Counted from the stretch's first letter, positions 49,485 to 59,836 are shown. The stretch: DNA of 64,000 nt from a candidate division WWE3 bacterium RIFCSPHIGHO2_01_FULL_40_23 (GCA_001772615.1 MEUZ01000003.1:186001-250000), one strand, 5' to 3'. Notes: a model not told the origin generated them from the sequence alone. Program-made: numbers and translations.

Positions 49485-51095
49485 ATGACGATCAAGCAGT
49501 TACTACATCAAACTTTTTTTATCTTATGCTTACTTACAGCCCTAGCCGGCTTTTTAAGGCTTCGCAACATTTCGGCTTTCAAACTTTATCCTGACTCTTA
49601 TCAAAGCCTCATTGTTGCAAGAAACATCAGAGACTTTGGAAACGTTTCAGCAACTTTGGGAGAAGGCGGGATAGTTGAACCGCAGTTCATCGCATGGAGC
49701 AGGCCCGGTTACCCTCTTCTAATCAATCTTCTAATGCCCCTGGTTCACAACGATGCTTTGTCCGCACAGATAGTCACATTTTTAGCAGGGCTCCTGATGA
49801 TTCCAGCCGCATATCTTTTTATATCAACCCTATACAATTCAAAAAAATCAGGCCTCACTGCCGCACTCCTAACCGCCCTTTTGTTTAACCTAACGGTCTG
49901 GGGCGGCTTTATACTTACAGAAACTACAGGAATCCTTTTTTTAATCCTCTTTTTGTACAGCCTTTTTAAATCCTTTAAATCCGAAACATCACTCGCTAAC
50001 CCGAAAGATTATTTGACAGGATTCCTTTTTGCCGCCGCAGTGATGACACGTTACGAATACATAATTCTTATTATCCCAATCATTTTTATTACCTTTAGCA
50101 AAAGCCAAAAGCCCGTTACCAGGCTCTTCAATATTCTCGTCTTTTCCTTTTTCACAGTATCGGTTGTTGCCGGCCTTCTTTTCCCGCTAGATAACATCTT
50201 ACCCCCAATCAAAGAACAGATGTCATACCCCTTGTACATAGCTTTAGGCATTCTTGGGTTTACATTAATCATTGGTATTCTAAATAAATCAATTCCACAG
50301 GAAATAAAGCAAAAAGTTTTTAGAGTACTTCGAGAATCCGCACAAAAAGCACCGATCCTTATAGCAATAACTCTGGCAATCCTTTACCTAGCAAATAGAT
50401 CGGGGCTCCTGGTACTTTCAGGAATTTGGGAATTTGCCAAAACCGACTTGCTTTTAACGCTTGCATTCCTTATAGGTTCACGCCAAATGACAAAAGAGAA
50501 AAATCCGGATATTCCACTGATAATCTTTACACTAGCCTCAATAACTTTTCTTGGGTTTATTTACTACAATGTTAACCCCTTGGCCCAAAGATATTTCACC
50601 CACCTTTTGCCATTTCTATTAATACCTGCCTCCAAAGCTACGGAAAACTTAAAAAGCAAGGCTCTACTTACAATCCTAATCCTGGCCGCAATCCTTCAAA
50701 CAGGCATCACATTTAACGGGGCGAAAAACTGGCAAAATGGAGATTGGCTTATGGAAAGTTACGAAGAAAAATCGGCCAAAATACTTAGCCAGAAAGTTAA
50801 AGACAAAAACACAATAATCGTAACCTCTTTTCCAGCCGCTTATTTTTACTTTACCAACCTAACTACCCAGGGCGTCACCGATTCTCCTCCCTACATTTAC
50901 TTTCAAACAAACAACAGACCGATTTTGATAGTAGAAGACATGGCGATGCGAGACGTTTATCCAAACTTCACAAATTTTTTACACAAGGACCTGAAAGACA
51001 AAAAAGTGGCTGAATACTTAGTTGGTAAAACCTACCATTACAGATTCAACGACCTAAATGAAGATAGACCTGTAGTTCTATACAAATATAACTAA
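49485..51095 (+). CDS. GT39-like membrane glycosyltransferase
   Basis: The start is placed at MTIKQLLHQ (49485), because the upstream ATG at 49443 lies inside the methyltransferase gene. The protein (about 536 residues) has about ten to twelve membrane helices. After the first helix comes an outside loop with YPDSYQSLIVARNI, the acidic site of GT39/ArnT-like polyprenyl-phosphate-sugar transferases; a soluble C-terminal domain of about 110 residues follows. It would transfer a sugar from a lipid carrier to an outside acceptor such as a surface protein or growing glycan. Confidence 0.78.
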   Translation: MTIKQLLHQTFFILCLLTALAGFLRLRNISAFKLYPDSYQSLIVARNIRDFGNVSATLGEGGIVEPQFIAWSRPGYPLLINLLMPLVHNDALSAQIVTFLAGLLMIPAAYLFISTLYNSKKSGLTAALLTALLFNLTVWGGFILTETTGILFLILFLYSLFKSFKSETSLANPKDYLTGFLFAAAVMTRYEYIILIIPIIFITFSKSQKPVTRLFNILVFSFFTVSVVAGLLFPLDNILPPIKEQMSYPLYIALGILGFTLIIGILNKSIPQEIKQKVFRVLRESAQKAPILIAITLAILYLANRSGLLVLSGIWEFAKTDLLLTLAFLIGSRQMTKEKNPDIPLIIFTLASITFLGFIYYNVNPLAQRYFTHLLPFLLIPASKATENLKSKALLTILILAAILQTGITFNGAKNWQNGDWLMESYEEKSAKILSQKVKDKNTIIVTSFPAAYFYFTNLTTQGVTDSPPYIYFQTNNRPILIVEDMAMRDVYPNFTNFLHKDLKDKKVAEYLVGKTYHYRFNDLNEDRPVVLYKYN

Positions 51096-51168
51096 CAAAA
51101 AGTTGTTTTTGCCAACTTGACAGTGTTAGAATATAGGCTTATCTGGGTATTTTAAACGGACAGGCACA

Positions 51169-52113
51169 ATGAAATTAATAGTACAAATACCCTGCTACAA
51201 CGAGGAAAAAACACTCCCTCTTGTTCTTTCCACGATCCCTAAAAGCATACAGGGTATATCTGAAATTGAAACTTTAGTAATAGATGACGGATCTTCAGAC
51301 AAAACATCAGAAATCGCAAGAAATCTGGGAGTAAATCATATCGTAAGACACAAACAAAATAAAGGCTTGGCGGCAGCCTTCGCGGCCGGCATCAACACCG
51401 CTTTAAAACTTGGCGCGGATATCATAGTAAATACAGACGGAGACAACCAATACCCCCAACAAGAGATTCCAAGACTAATAAAACCAATTTTGGACGGCAC
51501 TCACGATATGGTAATAGCGGATAGACAAGTCACAAAGGTAAAGGAATTTAGCCCGATTAAAAAACTTTTGCAGATATGGGGAAGCAGCCTGGTTAGAGCC
51601 CTTTCGGGAACCAAAGTACCCGATGCCCCGAGCGGCTTTCGGGCTTTCTCAAAAGAAGCGGCGATGCAGTTAAACATAGTTACCGATTTTAGTTATGTAA
51701 TTGAAACTGTGGTTCAGGCAGGCAGGAAAAGGATTGCAACAACACATGTACAAGTTGTAACAAATCCAAAAACCCGTGAATCAAGATTATTTAAAAGTAT
51801 TTTTGAGCACATTAAAAGATCGGCTGCCGCTGTCCTAAGAAGTTACGCGATGTATACACCGTTTAGAATCTTTCTTGTGATGGGAGTTGTTGTACTTGCA
51901 ATCGGTGCAATCCCTTATTTATGGTTTGGAGTTCAATCAGCTCTTATGGGAGAGCCGCTTGGCGGGCATGTCCAATCACTTATCTTCGGAGCCGTATTTA
52001 TAATAATGGGTTTTATGTTCATTGTGATTGGAATCATCGCAGACCTTCTGGCTATTAATAGAAGGTTGCTGGAAGACGCTCTCTACCGCCTTAAGCAGAT
52101 GGAGTTGAAATGA
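51169..52113 (+). CDS. GT2 polyprenyl-phosphate sugar synthase-like protein (DPM1/GtrB type)
   Basis: The product (314 residues) has a GT-A domain with IPCYNEEKTLPLVL, VIDDGSSDKTSEIA, NKGLAAAFAAGI, the DxD-type NTDGDNQYP and a C-terminal pair of membrane helices (about 235-255 and 270-295). This arrangement fits enzymes that load a sugar from a nucleotide onto polyprenyl phosphate, making the donor used by the GT39-like enzymes on either side. TTGACA with a -10-like TATCTG lies about 50 bases upstream. It overlaps the next gene by four bases. Confidence 0.88.
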   Translation: MKLIVQIPCYNEEKTLPLVLSTIPKSIQGISEIETLVIDDGSSDKTSEIARNLGVNHIVRHKQNKGLAAAFAAGINTALKLGADIIVNTDGDNQYPQQEIPRLIKPILDGTHDMVIADRQVTKVKEFSPIKKLLQIWGSSLVRALSGTKVPDAPSGFRAFSKEAAMQLNIVTDFSYVIETVVQAGRKRIATTHVQVVTNPKTRESRLFKSIFEHIKRSAAAVLRSYAMYTPFRIFLVMGVVVLAIGAIPYLWFGVQSALMGEPLGGHVQSLIFGAVFIIMGFMFIVIGIIADLLAINRRLLEDALYRLKQMELK

Positions 52114-53180
52114 GTGAGAAATCAAAAATAAAGCTGTTATTCATTACCAGAAAATATCCCCCTTCAGTTGGAGGGATGGAAAAAGTAAGCTATTGCCTTG
52201 GCGAAGAGTTAAAAAAGAAGGTTGATACAAAGATAATAGCGTGGGGGAAGTCTCAAAAATGGCTACCTTACTTTCTGCCGAAAGCCTTCTTTGAGGCATT
52301 GATAATAATTTATAGAGATGGGATCACAAACATTCACTTGGGTGATGGTTTATTAGCACCACTTGGGCTCCTTCTTAAAGCGATTACTGGAAAGAAAGTT
52401 ACAGTAACCATCCACGGTTTAGACATTACTTATAAAAACTCTCTTTACCAGCTTGTAGTTCCCTGGTGTGTAAGTAAGCTGGATAAAGTAATTTGTGTCA
52501 GTGAAGCGACTTTAAAAGAATGTGTTAAGCGTGGAATTCCAAAAGAAATGAGCACAGTTATCCACTGGGGAATTTATCCCGAAGAATACAAAATCAGTGC
52601 AACCCGAGCGGATCTGGAAAATATTGCAGGCAGGGATTTAGATGGCAAGAAAGTAATAATAACGGTAGGAAGACTAGTCAAAAGAAAGGGGGTCTATTGG
52701 TTCATTGATAATGTATTACCAAAACTGGATCATAATTTTGTGTACCTGATCATAGGAGATGGACCTGAAAGAGCGAGGATAGAAGATTTGATAAAAACCT
52801 TAAACCTTAAAGATAGGGCGTTACTCCTGGGCAGAGTTTCCGACCATGATTTGAAAATAATTTACAACACCGCTGACATCTTCGTCATGCCAAATATTGA
52901 AGTAGAAGGAGATATTGAGGGGTTTGGGATAGTGGCAATGGAAGCAGCATCTACCGGTATGTTGATTGTGGCCTCTTATGTAGATGGTATGAAAGATTTA
53001 CTGAACGAAAAAGTGGGTATACCAGTTAAGGAAAGGGTAGATTTCGCTCCAAGAATAAAAAAAGCTCTCAAGGACAGAGAGCAAAATTCTAACATAAGCA
53101 AAAACGTAGCTAGTTACATACAAGACAACTTTAGTTGGACAAGTATTAGAGAAGAATACATCAAAGCGGCAGTTCGATAG
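52110..53180 (+). CDS. GT4-family glycosyltransferase
   Basis: The product (356 residues) has the GT-B fold with an N-terminal FITRKYPPSVGGMEKVSYCLGEEL, VTIHGLDITYKN, the hinge ITVGRLVKRKGVYWFIDNVLPKL, the GDGPERARIEDLI donor motif and the E-x7-E signature in EGFGIVAMEAASTG. It adds sugars from nucleotide donors in the cytoplasm. It is translationally coupled to the GT2 gene. Confidence 0.92.
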   Translation: MSEKSKIKLLFITRKYPPSVGGMEKVSYCLGEELKKKVDTKIIAWGKSQKWLPYFLPKAFFEALIIIYRDGITNIHLGDGLLAPLGLLLKAITGKKVTVTIHGLDITYKNSLYQLVVPWCVSKLDKVICVSEATLKECVKRGIPKEMSTVIHWGIYPEEYKISATRADLENIAGRDLDGKKVIITVGRLVKRKGVYWFIDNVLPKLDHNFVYLIIGDGPERARIEDLIKTLNLKDRALLLGRVSDHDLKIIYNTADIFVMPNIEVEGDIEGFGIVAMEAASTGMLIVASYVDGMKDLLNEKVGIPVKERVDFAPRIKKALKDREQNSNISKNVASYIQDNFSWTSIREEYIKAAVR

Positions 53181-53182
53181 AT

Positions 53183-54031
53183 ATGGAAGAGAAAACAAAA
53201 ACTACAATAGAACAAGTAGAGCGCTACTGGTCAAAACAAAGCGAAATGTATCTTAATACAGACGAGAGGGGGTTTGGAGCAGTTATATATTCTGGGATGC
53301 CTATTTGGTTCAACAGCTTCTTTAACCATTACCAGCAAAAAGCTTTTATGACTCTAACTGAAGGAATTAACTTCAGCGGTCTTTCAGCATTAGACGTTGG
53401 GTCAGGCGTTGGAAGGTGGTCCCACATTCTGTATAAAAAGGGTTGCAAGGTTATTGGTATTGATTTCGAGAAAAGTAGGTTACAAAAAGCCAAAAAGAAC
53501 CCCAATTTGAAGAACATCACCTTTAAAAACATGTCAGTGGTTAATTTAGAATTCGAAGATAATATTTTTGATTTTACTAATTCAATCACCGTACTACAAC
53601 ACATACCACATGAGAACAAGAGCACAGCTATAAAAGAAGTATGTAGAGCTACTAAAAAAGGTGGTTATATATTAATAATTGAGTTAATTGATCTTTTCGA
53701 CGATGCGCCACATGTTTTTCCCCTATCAGACAAAGGATGGATAGACATATTCGCAAACAACGGCTGTGAACTAATAAAAAAAGTTGGGTGTGAATTTTCT
53801 CCACTTTTGAGGATACTAAGATACATTAGATACGTTCTAACAAAGAAAAAGAATATAGATAAGAGTACAGGAAGAATAACTTTGAGCAAATTTGAGTTAC
53901 TTATTATGAGAGTAGTTATCCTGTTATCTTATCCCATAGAAGAAGTTTGCGTCAGTATTACACCGGCTAAGTACGCCAGACATGGAGGCTATCTTTTTAA
54001 AAAGTTGAGCAAACGGAAGAAGGAATTCTAA
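53183..54031 (+). CDS. class I SAM-dependent methyltransferase
   Basis: The product (282 residues) has motif I ALDVGSGVGRWSHILYKKGCKVIGIDF, FDFTNSITVLQHIPHENKSTAIKEV (Methyltransf_11 type) and a C-terminal extension of about 90 residues rich in basic residues. It starts two bases after the GT4 stop. It is likely to methylate a sugar or lipid-linked intermediate in the island. Confidence 0.87.
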   Translation: MEEKTKTTIEQVERYWSKQSEMYLNTDERGFGAVIYSGMPIWFNSFFNHYQQKAFMTLTEGINFSGLSALDVGSGVGRWSHILYKKGCKVIGIDFEKSRLQKAKKNPNLKNITFKNMSVVNLEFEDNIFDFTNSITVLQHIPHENKSTAIKEVCRATKKGGYILIIELIDLFDDAPHVFPLSDKGWIDIFANNGCELIKKVGCEFSPLLRILRYIRYVLTKKKNIDKSTGRITLSKFELLIMRVVILLSYPIEEVCVSITPAKYARHGGYLFKKLSKRKKEF

Positions 54032-54084
54032 CAAAAGGTAGATGAAGCGAGATTAGATTTTACAGATAGATACTTGCAAATATT

Positions 54085-54924
54085 ATGTCCAAGGTCCAAA
54101 TCACAACAGTTATTACAAGGTACTCCGAGCCCGATCATATAGTGAGAGACTGTCTAAACTCATTAAAATTGCAGCGTAATGTCAAAGGAGACGTACTCTT
54201 CTTAGACCAAAAGGAATCCAGAGAAATTAAGGATTGGCTAAAAACACAAAATACAGAAAATGTAAGGTTTCAGTATATAAGTATTGAACCGAGGTCACTG
54301 TCGTACGCAAGAAATCAGGGCACCAAACTAGCAAGTGGTAACTTAGTCGCATTCAGTGATCCAGATTGTGTCCTTAAGCCTAACTGGATGGAAGAACTCA
54401 TAACAACTTTTAGAAAATTTAATGCTTCAATAGTAGGAACGAAAATCACTCCTGTTTGGGGTGCGGAAACTAGCTGGTATCACAAATCAAAAGTGATCCA
54501 GGAATTCTACGCTTTGCTCGATTTATCCCAGAATTACAAATTGGTAAGTAAGGTTATAGGAGCAAGTTTCGCCCTGGATAAGAATAAAATTAAATCCTCT
54601 CCATATTTTGATGAAGGGCTTGGAAGGAAAGAGGGGATGTTTCTAGGTGGTGAAGAAACAGACTTATGTAAAAGGGTTGTGACTAGTGGGGGGATCGTAG
54701 CTTATACTGCAAATACCCAAGCTCTACATAAAATTCCCAAAGAAAGAATGAACCTCAAGTGGTTGTTTAAGATGGCTTATTTTGGCGGTATAACTAGGGC
54801 GATGAGGGGTGGTAAAGTCGAAACCTTTACCACAAGTTATAACCTTAGAGATAAGGCTGCCATAAGCCTCGTATTACCCTTCTTTGCTTATGGTTATTTT
54901 AAAACTAAAATCAAAATCAGCTGA
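54085..54924 (+). CDS. GT2-family glycosyltransferase
   Basis: The product (279 residues) has the GT-A N-terminus TVITRYSEPDHIVRDCLNSL, EPRSLSYARNQGTKLASGNLVAFSDPDCVLKPNW (the DPDC acts as DxD), and LGGEETDLCKRVVTSGG in the acceptor half. One hydrophobic segment near the C-terminus may attach it to the membrane. The gene is AT-rich compared with the upstream GT2. Confidence 0.85.
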   Translation: MSKVQITTVITRYSEPDHIVRDCLNSLKLQRNVKGDVLFLDQKESREIKDWLKTQNTENVRFQYISIEPRSLSYARNQGTKLASGNLVAFSDPDCVLKPNWMEELITTFRKFNASIVGTKITPVWGAETSWYHKSKVIQEFYALLDLSQNYKLVSKVIGASFALDKNKIKSSPYFDEGLGRKEGMFLGGEETDLCKRVVTSGGIVAYTANTQALHKIPKERMNLKWLFKMAYFGGITRAMRGGKVETFTTSYNLRDKAAISLVLPFFAYGYFKTKIKIS

Positions 54925-54966
54925 TTTTTAGAAATCAATTTGATGACCAAACCATAGTATAAGCAA

Positions 54967-56607
54967 GTGCAACTTAGTAATATGAGTTCTCTAGTAAGCC
55001 TGATGTCAAAAAGAATTTTCATTTTGTTACCATTCTTTGTATTCGGAGGATTTTTGATAGCTTATACCACCATTTCAGCCCAAATCCCTGTTGATGGAGA
55101 CGGTGGATTTCATGCGGGTGTTGTTGAATATATAGCCAAAAACGGAACACTAACCGACGTACATCCATATGTTCTGGTAGACCGATACGAACACCTCCCA
55201 CTCTTTTACCCAAAACTTTTTTACGTAGAAATGGCTTCTCTATTCACGTTGTTAGGAGATACAACTTTAAAAGCTGTTGTTCCAACAATCGGTATATTTA
55301 TTGCTATCTTCATCTTTCTTGTGTCCAGAAGAATTTCAACTAGCAAAGCCGTGCCAATAATTACCAGCTTGGTTGCTCTATCAAGCTTTGGTCTAATAAC
55401 AAACTCGGTTGATATGTTCCGTATGGAAACAATGGTCATACTGTTGGGCTTAGCTTCCATCTATTGTTTTTACATGTTTACTCAAGTAAGATCACTCAAT
55501 TGGTTTGTATGTTCAGTTATTTTTTTGGCAGCTTGTATTTCTACAAAACAACAAGCGTACATTATTCTCCCGATTTTTCCAATAATAGCAATTAATAAAT
55601 TACATACTGCTTTTAAAACTAAGTTGTTTTACACCATAATATTATTTTTCTTTAGCTTTCTTTTAGCTGCACCAATCCTGACTAATCAGTTCCTAGGCAC
55701 TGGTACACTTTTTTATCCAGGCGTTCCGTTTATTAACTCCATTGAGCGTCTCACCACTAGTGCTTTAGATATTATAGGACATGAGACGGGTGAAGGTTGG
55801 AAAAGGTATGCATTTGAATCGGACAGAGGTCAGAATTTAAAAATAAAATTTAGTAACCCCGCAAATCACCTCTCATTTCTAAATCCCTTTAGTACTCTCA
55901 CTACAAAACCATTCTCGGCGGGTATAAACATACTTCTCATACTTGGATGCTTTATTCTAATTATGAAAGGAAATTTATTTATAGTTATATTTCTCGTTAT
56001 ACAACAACTTCTACTCCACAAATTCCCTATTGAGAGATATTACATCCTCAGTCAGATTCTAGCGTCAATGATAATAGGCGTCAGCTTTGAATTCTTTTTT
56101 CGATTTCAAAAATTAAAATTCATTAATGCTCTTATACTAAGCTTTATTCTAATTGGGGTCATCTCATCAACAGTGTACACACTCTCATCATCTTCTTCCA
56201 TTCCAGATTATTCGTACGGAAGGCATTACCCGAACAGGCTAAAAGCAACAATTGAATCCGGTAGGTGGTTGGAGAAAAACTCACCTAAAAACGCAACAGT
56301 TATTACACCTCGTGCTTACTTAGACTCCTATTATGCAAAGCGAGATAGCCTTTGGTTAAACCAGTTGGGGGGTGAAGAAATTTATGAAGCCTTCTTAAAC
56401 AACGATGTCAACAAAATCTACACAATTTCCAAGAGCTATCCAAGTAGTTACATTCTATTGCCTGAGTTCTGGATTGTTAACGGTTCTGCTGACGGTATGT
56501 GGATTCCTTTTATCGAAAGGGAAACAGTCAACAAGATTAAGGAAAGAAATGATTACTTTGAGCCAGTTTACGATGATGGCCTAGTAAGCATTTTCAAAGT
56601 TAAATGA
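54967..56607 (+). CDS. GT39/GT83-like membrane glycosyltransferase
   Basis: The product (546 residues) starts at GTG 54967, since TAGTAT lies six bases upstream; ATG 54982 is the alternative. It has about ten membrane helices. The first outside loop carries VDGDGGFHAGVVEYI, with an acidic residue at the usual catalytic position, and a soluble C-terminal domain of about 130 residues ends the chain. It belongs with the GT39-like protein at 49.5 kb as a lipid-linked sugar transferase. Confidence 0.75.
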   Translation: MQLSNMSSLVSLMSKRIFILLPFFVFGGFLIAYTTISAQIPVDGDGGFHAGVVEYIAKNGTLTDVHPYVLVDRYEHLPLFYPKLFYVEMASLFTLLGDTTLKAVVPTIGIFIAIFIFLVSRRISTSKAVPIITSLVALSSFGLITNSVDMFRMETMVILLGLASIYCFYMFTQVRSLNWFVCSVIFLAACISTKQQAYIILPIFPIIAINKLHTAFKTKLFYTIILFFFSFLLAAPILTNQFLGTGTLFYPGVPFINSIERLTTSALDIIGHETGEGWKRYAFESDRGQNLKIKFSNPANHLSFLNPFSTLTTKPFSAGINILLILGCFILIMKGNLFIVIFLVIQQLLLHKFPIERYYILSQILASMIIGVSFEFFFRFQKLKFINALILSFILIGVISSTVYTLSSSSSIPDYSYGRHYPNRLKATIESGRWLEKNSPKNATVITPRAYLDSYYAKRDSLWLNQLGGEEIYEAFLNNDVNKIYTISKSYPSSYILLPEFWIVNGSADGMWIPFIERETVNKIKERNDYFEPVYDDGLVSIFKVK

Positions 56608-56658
56608 TAAAAATTTAACAGTATAACCGACAGGGAATTTTAGATATATAAATTTGTT

Positions 56659-58086
56659 ATGATAACAGAAACATATAAAGGTACATCTTACTTATTACTC
56701 TCTTCTTTATTTTTTATTGCTTCTGGTTACTTGATAAACATATTTCTTGGAAGAAGGCTAGGACCAGAGTTGTACGGTGTCTATGGTGTTGTAATCGCCT
56801 TTTGGAGCGGGGTGAACCTTATTCTTACAGCAGGGCTTCCGCAAGCTGTTTCCAAATTCGTCTCGGAAGATGAAAAAAACGCAGAAAGCATCCTTAAAAG
56901 CGCCATTAATCTTCAGGCTATCGGAGTTCTTATAATCGGAGTGATTTATTATCTACTTGCAGAAACCGTCGCATCGGCCTTCAAAGACCCGACGCTAATA
57001 CCTTATTTAAAACTCTCATCATTTATCTTTCCTTTTTACAGCTTCTATTCCATTTACACCAGCTATTACAACGGCCTTCACGCATTTAAAAAGCAATCTT
57101 TCATGACCATCATTTATTCACTAGCTAAACTGGTTTCAATAATCGGCCTGTCAATTAACTTTAAACTTTATGGAGCAATCTTTGGCTTTATCATTGCTCC
57201 GACTGTCGCATTACTCACCGGCTTTCACTTCCCAAAAACCGTAACACACCAAATCTTTCCATATAAAAAGTTACTTCTTTTTTCTCTACCTCTTATCGGC
57301 TTCACTGTTTTTGCAACACTTCAGCAATCTATTGATCTCTTTTTAGTTAAAGCTCTAATCCATTCAGGTGAATCGGCCGGTTTCTACACAGCAGTTCAAA
57401 ATATCTCTAAAATCCCCTTATTTGCCTTAAGCGCTTTCTCGCTTGTGTTATTTCCAACCATTTCAAGAAGCGTTGCCCAAAATCAGCATGAGAAAGCCAC
57501 AGCTTTAATTCAACACTCCCTAAGGCTCGTTTTGCTGGTGCTCACCCCTGGCATACTTTTAATATCGGCAACAAGCAAAGAACTTGTAACCTTACTTTTT
57601 TCCAAAACTTATCTTCCCGCCGCCTATCCTCTCTCAATCTTAATAATCGGTTTTGGCTTCTTAACCCTTTCACACATCCTCTCAAATATCTTAAGCGGCA
57701 GCGGCTCTCCTAAAACTCCCCTTTATATTTCACTCATTGGAGCCTTTCTTAGCGGGTTTTTTTGCTATCTACTCATTCCAGAATTCGGTTTGGTAGGGGC
57801 TGCTCTTGCAAGCACCCTGGCAAGCGGTATCGGATTCCTCCTCTTAGCGCTACTCGTTTACAAAAAATTTAAAGTCTTCACTTCTTTTACAAGCTTTGGA
57901 AAAGTGCTTCTTGCTTCATCTATAGTCTTTTTCATCACCAAGGCTATAAACCCCTCGCCGCTAAAACTTATTCTTCTTTATCCGCTTATGTTTACAATTT
58001 ATACAATAATACTTATCCTGGTGAAGGAAATCTCAAGACAAGACCTAAACTATTTAAAAGACGCGGTGTTTAAAAGAAAGCTATGA
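56659..58086 (+). CDS. Wzx/MATE-like polysaccharide flippase
   Basis: The product (475 residues) has 12-14 membrane helices. The opening GTSYLLLSSLFFIASGYLINIFLGRRLGPELYGVYGV is typical of polysaccharide biosynthesis (Wzx/RfbX/MurJ-related) exporters, as is LPQAVSKFVSEDEKNAESIL. It would flip lipid-linked sugars to the outside. The stop overlaps the start of the next gene (ATGA). Confidence 0.9.
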   Translation: MITETYKGTSYLLLSSLFFIASGYLINIFLGRRLGPELYGVYGVVIAFWSGVNLILTAGLPQAVSKFVSEDEKNAESILKSAINLQAIGVLIIGVIYYLLAETVASAFKDPTLIPYLKLSSFIFPFYSFYSIYTSYYNGLHAFKKQSFMTIIYSLAKLVSIIGLSINFKLYGAIFGFIIAPTVALLTGFHFPKTVTHQIFPYKKLLLFSLPLIGFTVFATLQQSIDLFLVKALIHSGESAGFYTAVQNISKIPLFALSAFSLVLFPTISRSVAQNQHEKATALIQHSLRLVLLVLTPGILLISATSKELVTLLFSKTYLPAAYPLSILIIGFGFLTLSHILSNILSGSGSPKTPLYISLIGAFLSGFFCYLLIPEFGLVGAALASTLASGIGFLLLALLVYKKFKVFTSFTSFGKVLLASSIVFFITKAINPSPLKLILLYPLMFTIYTIILILVKEISRQDLNYLKDAVFKRKL

Positions 58087-59516
58087 CTGTCCATAAAAAG
58101 GCCATAAAACTTGCTGTCTTTGTGCTAACCGGGCTGTTGGGGCTTTATGTTGTAATTCAAAACATAAACCCATTCGGTAAGGTGGCCGCATACAGCCTCG
58201 CTACCAAGGGTTTGTCCCAGCTTTCCCCTAAAGATAGAGTTACACAACAAGACGGGGTCCAAAAGCAAACCGGAGATTTAATATACTTCACTACCGATTT
58301 TCCTACCGAGTTTGATGAAGCTAAAGTCACAATCACCTTTAAAAATTCAACCCCTAACCAGCAGATTCATTTAGGTTTTAAGGATGAAGAAAAATACCAC
58401 TACCAGACAAAGCCCATTGATAATTCAAGTATTTCGGTTTTGGGGTGGAGCACAATCGGCGCAAACCCTGTGCTTTATCAAAAAAACAAAGTTTATGCAG
58501 ATACTAACGAATTTCTTACTACTCCCCCAACAGACGCCATAATCGGACTTCTTAATTTTGACAGGAACAACTTCACAACTGAAAGCATTAGACTGAACGA
58601 CTACAAACCAAGTGATACTTTAACCGTCATTTCTTCACCCTTAAGAGGAAATACCACAATGTATGTTTACCTAAAAGATGAACCCTTTAGAATGTGGATC
58701 AAAAAGCAGGATTTGAATTGGTACAAAGGGCCTGATCCCTTGACAATCAAAGTTTATGATTCAGCCGGAGATCTTGTTTACACCCAAACACAAGATGATG
58801 ATGGCATTGCCGACGCTTCAAAAGAAGTATTGCCTGAAAAAGAGATCTACGTGGAAAACCCCGGCCCGGGCCAGCCCGAAGAGGGCGTCTATAAAATAAT
58901 ATTTGAAAGCCAGGACTTATTAATAAAAGAGATAAAAACAAATCTTCATAAAATAGTATTTGAAGGCCCGCTGTTTGCCGCCGGAAACAGCAAGGTTTAC
59001 AAAGGGGCAGTAGAAAATATGGAGCCTCTAACTTTGTTTTCCAATGCTTTGCTTCTTAAGGCTCTTACTCTGCATAATGAGACCACCCAAAGTATTCGGC
59101 TCAATGACAGGGACTTCCCTCTTGTCAAAGCGCATACAACCGAGGTTATAACTCCAAAAATAGGTGAATTTACTTTGACAGCGCCAAAAAGTGACGTGAT
59201 ACTAAAGGGGATTGGGTATTTTGCCTTTACTAAAGAGCAATTTTTCCTCCCAACCTCATACCATTTTTTAAACATAGAGGAACCGTCGGATGTACAGTGG
59301 GCTGATTACATAATCTCAAATTACAAAGCTCCAAGAATAGAGGGAGACTGGAAAGTAGCTGAACAGACATTTGATCTTGCAAAAGCCGTGCCGGATAAGA
59401 ATAAGCTTAGCTGGCTGATCAAATCCCCCAATCTAAAAGAGTCTTCAGGAAGCGTAGAAATCAAGGACATTGAAGTGACCTATACCAAAAAGCCGATGAT
59501 TAAAAAGCTGTTCTAA
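58083..59516 (+). CDS. large exported protein of unknown function in the glycan island
   Basis: The product (477 residues) has one N-terminal membrane helix (about 9-26) and a beta-rich outside part, with segments such as YFTTDFPTEFDEAKVTITFKN and two strands-rich halves that may be jelly-roll or carbohydrate-binding domains. No family is recognised. Translational coupling to the flippase suggests it acts on, or recognises, the exported glycan. Confidence 0.7.
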   Translation: MTVHKKAIKLAVFVLTGLLGLYVVIQNINPFGKVAAYSLATKGLSQLSPKDRVTQQDGVQKQTGDLIYFTTDFPTEFDEAKVTITFKNSTPNQQIHLGFKDEEKYHYQTKPIDNSSISVLGWSTIGANPVLYQKNKVYADTNEFLTTPPTDAIIGLLNFDRNNFTTESIRLNDYKPSDTLTVISSPLRGNTTMYVYLKDEPFRMWIKKQDLNWYKGPDPLTIKVYDSAGDLVYTQTQDDDGIADASKEVLPEKEIYVENPGPGQPEEGVYKIIFESQDLLIKEIKTNLHKIVFEGPLFAAGNSKVYKGAVENMEPLTLFSNALLLKALTLHNETTQSIRLNDRDFPLVKAHTTEVITPKIGEFTLTAPKSDVILKGIGYFAFTKEQFFLPTSYHFLNIEEPSDVQWADYIISNYKAPRIEGDWKVAEQTFDLAKAVPDKNKLSWLIKSPNLKESSGSVEIKDIEVTYTKKPMIKKLF

Positions 59517-59524
59517 GCGGCGCC

Positions 59525-59542
59525 GTCATTGACAGGAATGAC
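59525..59542. repeat. short inverted repeat abutting a start codon
   Basis: GTCATT-GACAGG-AATGAC is a 6-bp inverted repeat that ends directly before ATG 59543. Its GTCATT/AATGAC ends match those of the REP-like elements, and its AGGA may serve as ribosome site. Confidence 0.45.
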
Positions 59543-59836
59543 ATGGAAATAATTAATTTCTTGTATATCTTAACATCTTCAGTTTATATCCTATATCTTC
59601 CGGGATTAATGGTATCTTATGTGTTTTTTGAAAAAGGAAAAATAGATTTGATAGAAAGGATAGCTCTTTCATTTGCCCTTTCAATCTCCACTGTACCGCT
59701 TTTGGTCTTTTACTTAAACCTCCTCGGGGTTAAAATCACACGGGTTTCCGTTATACTGGATGTTCTTTTTATTATATTGGTTTCGGCAGTAGTCAGGTTT
59801 ATAAAAAATGGGAAAAACACTAAAACTAATCTTTAA
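59543..59836 (+). CDS. DUF1616-like small membrane protein
   Basis: The product (97 residues) has three membrane helices and the block LYLPGLMVSYVFFEKGKIDLIERIALSFALSISTVPLL, which resembles the N-terminal part of DUF1616 proteins found with archaeal and bacterial glycan genes. It overlaps the next gene by 29 bases, which may reflect a split of one longer DUF1616-type gene. Confidence 0.6.
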   Translation: MEIINFLYILTSSVYILYLPGLMVSYVFFEKGKIDLIERIALSFALSISTVPLLVFYLNLLGVKITRVSVILDVLFIILVSAVVRFIKNGKNTKTNL

